Part shown: positions 23,760 through 28,042 of the stretch, one piece after another | Position numbering within the stretch: the stretch's first letter is position 1 | How the letters are laid out: each line of letters opens with the position of its first letter | Source of the DNA: a virus | Strand: one strand, 5' to 3' | Length of the DNA stretch: 28,042 nt | IMG/VR virus record: IMGVR_UViG_3300034073_002051 | Coordinates: 1-28,042 of that record | Program-made: the position numbers and the translations under genes | Notes under the pieces: model-generated | The model's database searches: none | What the model saw: the letters and a program-made list of their open reading frames with translations, nothing else | Told to the model about the DNA's origin: nothing

Positions 23760-24418
23760 GCCTCAACCACTTGACACTGGAGCAGGAGGTTTACCGGCGT
23801 GATGCCGTATTCCGTCGTCCTGAATGGGAATTTGATACCCAGCTTGGCCGCTATCGCGATACCACTACAGGCCGCTTCCTCTCAGAGCGTGACGCTCTCG
23901 CCCTGACAAGACGCACCATCACCACAGCCACGGAACGCCTGAAACTGATCACAGATCAACTGTCACAAGGCCTGCTGCGTCTTGATCAATGGCAGCGCAG
24001 CTTTGCATCCCTGATCAAAACCCTGCATACGGCCCAATACATCATTGGTCGCGGTGGGATCCGCAATGTCTTCCCTGCTGACTTCCTTGAGATTGCCCGC
24101 ACCCTCAAGGCGCAATACCGCTTTCTTGACCAGTTCGCAAGAGATATTGCCGCAGGCCGCATGACGCTCAATCAGGTCCGCGCCCGCGCCAATCTCTACC
24201 TGAATAACACCGTCAGCAGCTACTGGCGCGGCCAGGCCCGCTCCCAGGCCGTTGGCCCCCAGCCTGCTGAGATGCGCCGCCTGCTGGCCCCGGTGGAGCA
24301 CTGCCCCGAATGCATCACCTATGCCGCAGCGGGGTGGGTGCCGGTTGGAACCCTCCCCATGCCCACGGAGCTGTGCTCCTGCAGGGCCAATTGCAAGTGC
24401 CGGGTGGAGTACCGCTGA
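23756..24418 (+). CDS. Minor head protein (Mu gpF-like / SPP1 gp7-like head morphogenesis) with Cys-rich C-terminus
   Basis: 220 residues from the ATG at 23756-23758. The N-terminus has 'FDTQLGRYRDTTTGRFLSER'. A helical body follows ('RSFASLIKTLHTAQYIIGRG', 'ARANLYLNNTVSSYWRGQ'). The C-terminus matches the end of the phage head morphogenesis domain: 'EHCPECITYAAAGWVPVGTL' and 'CSCRANCKCRVEYR', with six cysteines (C183, C186, C207, C209, C213, C215) that could bind zinc. Such proteins attach to the portal and are few per virion. Normally encoded directly after the portal on the same strand; here it is on the opposite strand, and its TGA abuts the stop of the convergent 103-residue gene with no gap. 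Confidence 0.75.
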   Translation: MSLNHLTLEQEVYRRDAVFRRPEWEFDTQLGRYRDTTTGRFLSERDALALTRRTITTATERLKLITDQLSQGLLRLDQWQRSFASLIKTLHTAQYIIGRGGIRNVFPADFLEIARTLKAQYRFLDQFARDIAAGRMTLNQVRARANLYLNNTVSSYWRGQARSQAVGPQPAEMRRLLAPVEHCPECITYAAAGWVPVGTLPMPTELCSCRANCKCRVEYR

Positions 24419-24432
24419 TCAGCCCTCAGCGG
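24412..24432. other. Hairpin at zero-gap convergent gene ends
   Basis: CCGCTGA (24412-24418) pairs perfectly with TCAGCGG (24426-24432) over 7 bp around the loop TCAGCCC. It covers both stop codons: the plus-strand TGA at 24416-24418 and the minus-strand stop at 24419-24421, which together form the palindrome TGATCA. There is no T-tract on either side, so it is not a standard intrinsic terminator; it may still slow or separate the two convergent transcripts. Confidence 0.4.
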
Positions 24433-24730
24433 CCTCTTCCTCAGGCTGCTCGGTGGCTTCTTCAGCAGGCTTGTGGTTGCGGCTGCGGCTGCGGCGAGGC
24501 TTCTCCTGCACCGGCTCAGGCTCGACCACCTCTGCCACAGGCTCAGGCTGCGGTTCTTCCACCACAGGGGCCTCGATGGGTGCCGGTTCACCGCCAGAGA
24601 AGGTGCCGCCTTGCGCTGCGTACCAATCCTTTGCCCATGTGAGAGCAGCAGCGTTGTCAGAGGGATGAACAGTGCGGCCATTCACCAACGCCTGTTCCCA
24701 GACATCTGCAGCCAATGGGATCAGAGTCAT
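24419..24730 (-). CDS. Small acidic Pro/Glu-rich protein of unknown function after the portal gene
   Basis: 103 residues from the ATG at 24728-24730, 25 bases after the portal stop. Residues 1-50 look folded (MTLIPLAADVWEQALVNGRT, then 'TWAKDWYAAQGGTF'). From ~50 it is disordered: a Pro/Glu/Val run (EEPQPEPVAEVVEPEPVQE), a basic patch (KPRRSRSRNHK) and an acidic tail (EQPEEEAAEG). No family recognised. Similar small proteins occur beside portal genes, and the charged tail could contact portal, scaffold or DNA, but that is inference. The convergent minor head gene ends at the very next base. Confidence 0.55.
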   Translation of the reverse strand: MTLIPLAADVWEQALVNGRTVHPSDNAAALTWAKDWYAAQGGTFSGGEPAPIEAPVVEEPQPEPVAEVVEPEPVQEKPRRSRSRNHKPAEEATEQPEEEAAEG

Positions 24731-24755
24731 GACATAGATATTCGGATACCCAAGT

Positions 24756-26360
24756 CTACGAATCGCCGCCTGGATCTTCAGAAGCGATTGATTTCTGCCC
24801 CTCGTAGTTCAATGATCCATTTTCATTGTCAGTTGGATCAGAACGCTCACCAGTTTTGGACAGTCCGCGAATGCCCTCTGGACCGTTCACGGCCTCGCTC
24901 TTCATTTTGTCCTCTTGCAGCTCCATCTGTTCAACAGGGTCCATCTTGCCCTGAATCCTGAGCAGCTCTTGAATCTTCTCTTCCTTGATTGTGCCATCAG
25001 CTTCCCGCTGGCTCATATCAAGCGTGGTTTCCAGGGAATACTCAGCACCAGCAAAGCGACTCATTGCCACCTCACTGCTGGTCAATGCACCCATCACCCA
25101 ATAGCGGTAGTCACTGGCAGCAACCCTGGCCTTGAGATCTGCCAGCTCGCGCTCATTCATCACGAACAGACTGGGGAAGTTCACCATCCAGTCTTTCGGC
25201 ACCACACCATTGGTCGGGCCTTGCTTGGCCTTCATCAGGGCATAGGCCAACTGGTTCAGGGGCTTGCGAACCACGGAATCGCGATAGCCCTCAACGGTGC
25301 GGCTGAAATCCCGCTCCTCTCCCCGTCCGGTGGAGCCCATGCCCTGCGGGGACTCGCCAAAGAGCAGCGTGGCCGGGAAGCCAGTGGCGCCCACCAGATC
25401 GGCCTTGAGGGTTTCGATCACCTCGGCCAGGCCGCTGCAGTTGCGGCTCTGAAACTCGATCTCCTCCTTGTCGGCATCAATGGCAAAGCCCCGGTACTGG
25501 CTGCGGGAGAGGTCATTCACGGCCAGGCGGTCCCTGACCTGTTTCTCCTTGCCACTGGCAAGAAGCGTTGCCAAGCCTTTGATCTTGTGCGTGAACACGT
25601 CCAGGTCGCCCAGGATCTGTTGAATGTCACCCAGGCTTTGCGTGTAGCGGCTGATGGATTCCAGCACCGGCTGCAGTTCGCTCATCCCCCAGCCCTTGTT
25701 GAGCTGCTGAAGCCGGAAAGGAAGGCGCCTGCCTTCAAGACGTAGCACCCGCTGATGGTGGATTTTCACCGGGCCGGTATTGAGTTGATCCAGCATGTTC
25801 AACTCATAGTGCTCCGGCCTGCTGTAGCGCACCGTTGTCGGCGTGATGTCGGGCCAGAGATACCAGCGATCCACAGGCTCCAGGCCTGTCACTGCCCTGA
25901 GGTTGTCCCAGTCAACAGGCTGATCCGCAGGGCGTCCATCATCGAGATACATGACAATGGAGCTGCCGCCGTACTGACGTGCTGCCTTGATGGCTTCATT
26001 GAAGACAGCATCTGTCTCAAGGTCACGCATGGCCCGGTCAATGCCTGGCACCTCTTGGGCATTGCTGTCCATGCCCATCTGCACGATCCACCCTGCGCGA
26101 GTGATCTCATCCGCTACATGATCAACAACGCGCCTGCAGATCCAGTGCATGTAGAGCGCATCAAGATCTTCCCTGTCAAGCAGGACGGGATCATTGAGCT
26201 TTGAATACACCAATCTATCTCTACTCGTCCCATGTCCGCTGACGGGATTGCGAAATACCATCATTGGTGAGGATGAAGCTGGATTCGTAGACCCCACAGA
26301 TGACAGCACTTCAGCCAAGCCGTCAGCGCGAACCTGTTGGCTATTCCTAGCTTGAGCCAT
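24756..26360 (-). CDS. Portal protein, DUF1073 type
   Basis: 534 residues from the ATG at 26358-26360 (MAQARNSQQVRADGLAEVLS), with GAGGA five bases upstream; an in-frame GTG at 26370-26372 would add four residues. Family marks: 'ICRRVVDHVADEITRAGWIV', 'AARQYGGSSIVMYLDDG', 'ATGFPATLLFGESPQGMGST' with 'GRGEERDF', and the long helix near 'SVVRKPLNQLAYALMKAK'. The C-terminal ~70 residues are polar and probably disordered. A portal dodecamer occupies one capsid vertex, nucleates assembly and is the channel for packaging and ejection. It is divergent from terminase with only 34 bp between start codons, so any promoters must lie in coding sequence. Confidence 0.88.
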   Translation of the reverse strand: MAQARNSQQVRADGLAEVLSSVGSTNPASSSPMMVFRNPVSGHGTSRDRLVYSKLNDPVLLDREDLDALYMHWICRRVVDHVADEITRAGWIVQMGMDSNAQEVPGIDRAMRDLETDAVFNEAIKAARQYGGSSIVMYLDDGRPADQPVDWDNLRAVTGLEPVDRWYLWPDITPTTVRYSRPEHYELNMLDQLNTGPVKIHHQRVLRLEGRRLPFRLQQLNKGWGMSELQPVLESISRYTQSLGDIQQILGDLDVFTHKIKGLATLLASGKEKQVRDRLAVNDLSRSQYRGFAIDADKEEIEFQSRNCSGLAEVIETLKADLVGATGFPATLLFGESPQGMGSTGRGEERDFSRTVEGYRDSVVRKPLNQLAYALMKAKQGPTNGVVPKDWMVNFPSLFVMNERELADLKARVAASDYRYWVMGALTSSEVAMSRFAGAEYSLETTLDMSQREADGTIKEEKIQELLRIQGKMDPVEQMELQEDKMKSEAVNGPEGIRGLSKTGERSDPTDNENGSLNYEGQKSIASEDPGGDS

Positions 26361-26394
26361 TGCATTCCTCACTCATAAACAGGATAACGGAACC

Positions 26395-27813
26395 GTGCAG
26401 CCAAAGATTCACATTGAGGACTTTGCGACTGCTGTTCTTGGGTTGGAGCTTTACCCAGAACAGAGAAACATGCTTGTTCAGTTCTGGGAGGATCAATACA
26501 ACTATGGTGTGTTTGCACTTGGTAGGCGTTCCGGTAAAACATTGATGGCTCAGATCAGTGCCGCCTATGCGGGCACTGTCATGGATCCGATCTACCGGCA
26601 ATTCCTACGCAAAAACGAAACCTTCCGTATCGTCGCTGTTGCCAACAGTGAAGATCAGTCGCGCATTGCGATTGCTGGCATTCAGCAGTTGATCATGGAT
26701 AGCCCGTTTAAGCACATGATCGAGCGCAAACGCGAGATGTCGATGACGCTTGAGAATGGCGTGGAGTTCATCGGCATCCCCACCAGTGCCCGTGCTGCCC
26801 GTGGTGCGGCCTGTCCCCTGCTGATCATGGACGAGCTGGCGTTTGCCGTGGGGGGCAATGAGGTCAATGCCGGTGGCGAGGCCATCTACAACGCCCTGGC
26901 GCCCTCCATGGCCCAGTTTGGGCGCTACGGCAAGCTGTTCGCCCTCTCCTCCCCTGGCATCAAGGCGGGCATCTTCTACAAGCTCTATGAGCAGTCCACC
27001 TCGATCCGGGGTGATGGCGAGCGGGAGTTTCCCAACATGCTGGGCTTCCGCAAAGCCACCTGGGAGGTCAACCCACGCATCAGCCATGAATTCCTAGCAG
27101 CAGAGAAGAAACGTGACCCGGTGATGTTCTCCGTTGAATACGGAGCCAACTTTATCTCCAATGCAATGGGTCTGGTGGATAGCCGCGTCATTGATGATGC
27201 GGTGGACTACTCAGAGCGCCTTGGCAAGCCCAATGATATTTACTTTGGCCAATACTACTTGAGTATTGACCCTGCTAAAGGGAACCGCGACGACTATGTT
27301 GCTTGCATCTGCCATTATCAAGACAAGCATTTGTGTGTTGACCTATGGCATGAATTCAAAGCCACGAAGCGGGTGGTGAAACGAACCACGGCAGGCGATG
27401 AAGAAGTGACCCAGGTTGACATCAAAGAAGTTCAGCACTGGATCAAAGCCATGCATTCTCGCTGGGGCTTTGCCTGTGTCGTTCTTGACCAATACAACAG
27501 TATGGAGACGATTCAAGCCCTACAGGATTACATGGATATTCGCGAATTCATCTGGTCGATGGCGACCAAGACAAAGGCCTACAGCAAGCTCAGGGAGCTG
27601 TTCAATGCAGGCCTGATGCGCCTTCCCGCCAATGAGAAGGGCATCAGCCAGCTCAAGAATCTGACCGTGGTGCATCGCCCCAATGGGCAGTGGGTGGTCA
27701 CAGGTGGCGACAAGGCCGCTGTGGACGACTACTGCGCTGCCCTGGCGGCCAATGTGCTGATGATGGAGGCCCCAGAGCAGGACGTGGAGTGGATTGAGGG
27801 GTTGGTGGCCTAA
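26395..27813 (+). CDS. Large terminase subunit (packaging ATPase and nuclease)
   Basis: 472 residues from a GTG at 26395-26397; AGGA lies ten bases upstream. ATPase domain: Walker A 'GRRSGKT' (43-49), Walker B 'PLLIMDELAF' with D146 and E147, coupling motif 'LFALSSPG' (181-188). RNase H-like nuclease domain: D292 in 'LSIDPAKGNRDD', D365 in 'VVLDQYNS', and D444/D445 in 'AAVDDYCAAL', the usual three acidic metal-binding positions. All key residues are present, so it should be active. It docks on the portal, translocates DNA and cuts it at start and end of packaging. No small terminase gene is recognisable in the window. It is on the strand opposite to the portal and most structural genes. Confidence 0.93.
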   Translation: MQPKIHIEDFATAVLGLELYPEQRNMLVQFWEDQYNYGVFALGRRSGKTLMAQISAAYAGTVMDPIYRQFLRKNETFRIVAVANSEDQSRIAIAGIQQLIMDSPFKHMIERKREMSMTLENGVEFIGIPTSARAARGAACPLLIMDELAFAVGGNEVNAGGEAIYNALAPSMAQFGRYGKLFALSSPGIKAGIFYKLYEQSTSIRGDGEREFPNMLGFRKATWEVNPRISHEFLAAEKKRDPVMFSVEYGANFISNAMGLVDSRVIDDAVDYSERLGKPNDIYFGQYYLSIDPAKGNRDDYVACICHYQDKHLCVDLWHEFKATKRVVKRTTAGDEEVTQVDIKEVQHWIKAMHSRWGFACVVLDQYNSMETIQALQDYMDIREFIWSMATKTKAYSKLRELFNAGLMRLPANEKGISQLKNLTVVHRPNGQWVVTGGDKAAVDDYCAALAANVLMMEAPEQDVEWIEGLVA

Positions 27814-27852
27814 CTCCTAATCAACTTCTAATTTCCGCCAAATTAGGAGTTG
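27812..27852 (+). terminator. Hairpin between convergent terminase and right-edge gene, probable terminator without T-tract
   Basis: CAACTTCTAATTT (27822-27834) pairs with AAATTAGGAGTTG (27840-27852): 13 bp with one U-G wobble in plus-strand RNA and a 5-base loop CCGCC. A second, tandem near-copy, AACTCCTAAT (27812-27821), can instead pair perfectly over 10 bp with the same right arm. The hairpin starts in the terminase stop codon and covers the stop of the opposite gene. It is more stable on the plus strand (on the minus strand the wobble becomes C-A). No T-run follows, so it may act as an RNA 3'-end stabiliser rather than an intrinsic terminator. Confidence 0.5.
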
Positions 27853-28042
27853 GATGCCATCAACTCCACGCGCAGGCGATCCGGTGGCACGCCAGGCAGC
27901 ACGCCGTTCTTCACGTCGCCATAGCCATACACCTTTCCCTGCAGGTTAATCCGATCTTCTGGGCCGAAGTTCTTAATTGTGACCCGCTGTAGGTGGTTGA
28001 GGGGATGACATTGGATGCCGTGCTTCTCGGAGCACTTGGCCA
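27843..28042 (-). CDS. C-terminal end of an unrecognised gene (partial, start beyond right edge)
   Basis: The last 65 residues of a minus-strand frame, ending at TAA 27843-27845. The visible part starts AKCSEKHGIQCHPLNHLQRV and includes 'DRINLQGKVYGYGDVKNG' and 'VLPGVPPDRLRVELMASNS'. Composition is that of a real protein and codon use is GC-rich like the neighbours. The Cys/His cluster (C..H...CH...H) could bind a metal, but too little is visible to call a family. It converges with the terminase gene. Whether it belongs to the phage or to something else cannot be told. Confidence 0.5.
   Translation of the reverse strand, partial: AKCSEKHGIQCHPLNHLQRVTIKNFGPEDRINLQGKVYGYGDVKNGVLPGVPPDRLRVELMASNS

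Noticed and set aside
24915-25745. 276-codon plus-strand open frame opposite the portal
   Set aside because: Lies wholly antisense to a portal gene with clear DUF1073 motifs; the translation shows no motif.
1-28042. Contractile-tail (myovirus) or gene transfer agent identity
   Set aside because: No sheath or baseplate genes. The frameshifted chaperone, long tape measure and L/K/J-like tip indicate a siphovirus. Terminase is complete, and the gene set does not follow the known alphaproteobacterial GTA order.
1-28042. Cyanobacterial host assignment by HIP1 (GCGATCGC) sites
   Set aside because: I read several GCGATC fragments but found no full octamer, and phages may avoid it, so it neither supports nor excludes such a host.

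Overview
The window is the structural half of a tailed double-stranded DNA bacteriophage or prophage with a long, non-contractile (siphovirus-type) tail. Recognisable parts run from packaging to tail tip: large terminase, DUF1073-type portal, minor head protein, DUF2213-type protease/scaffold, cement-like protein, DUF2184-type major capsid protein, connector genes, tail tube protein, a frameshifted tail assembly chaperone, a 3969-residue tape measure, and lambda L-, K- and J-like tail-tip proteins. No integrase, replication, lysis, tRNA or clear host gene is visible, so integration cannot be decided from here. The host cannot be named. Some sequences feel like phages of cyanobacteria, but that is a weak impression, and I saw no example of the cyanobacterial HIP1 octamer.

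Layout from the right. At 27843-28042 is the end of an unrecognised minus-strand gene. It converges on the plus-strand terminase gene (26395-27813). The portal gene (24756-26360) diverges from the terminase on the minus strand, followed by a small acidic protein (24419-24730). A short plus-strand cassette then interrupts the order: an XRE repressor-like gene (23341-23667), a 56-residue protein (23589-23759) and the minor head protein (23756-24418). From 23282 down to the left edge everything is on the minus strand: protease/scaffold, cement, capsid, three connector or unknown genes, tail tube, terminator, three small genes, chaperone, tape measure and tail tip. Many of these genes overlap by 4 bp in ATGA or GTGA form, which points to one translationally coupled operon.

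How the parts work together. Terminase packages DNA through the portal into a shell built from the capsid protein on the scaffold, which the protease removes. The connectors join head to tail, the tube protein polymerises around the tape measure with help from the chaperone, and the tip proteins recognise and open the cell. Two controls show in the sequence: an intrinsic terminator right after the tube gene, and a -1 frameshift site (GGGAAAA with an upstream Shine-Dalgarno-like element) in the chaperone gene.

The most unusual item is the tape measure. Its N-terminal ~1700 residues carry a ParB-like domain of the type found in phage and plasmid polyvalent proteins, joined by a glycine-rich hinge to a conventional tape measure with an intact M23 peptidase near its C-terminus. 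Also notable are the inverted placement of the terminase and repressor/minor-head cassettes inside an otherwise one-strand module, and sharp swings in GC content within single genes. There is no gene-free stretch longer than 300 bases.
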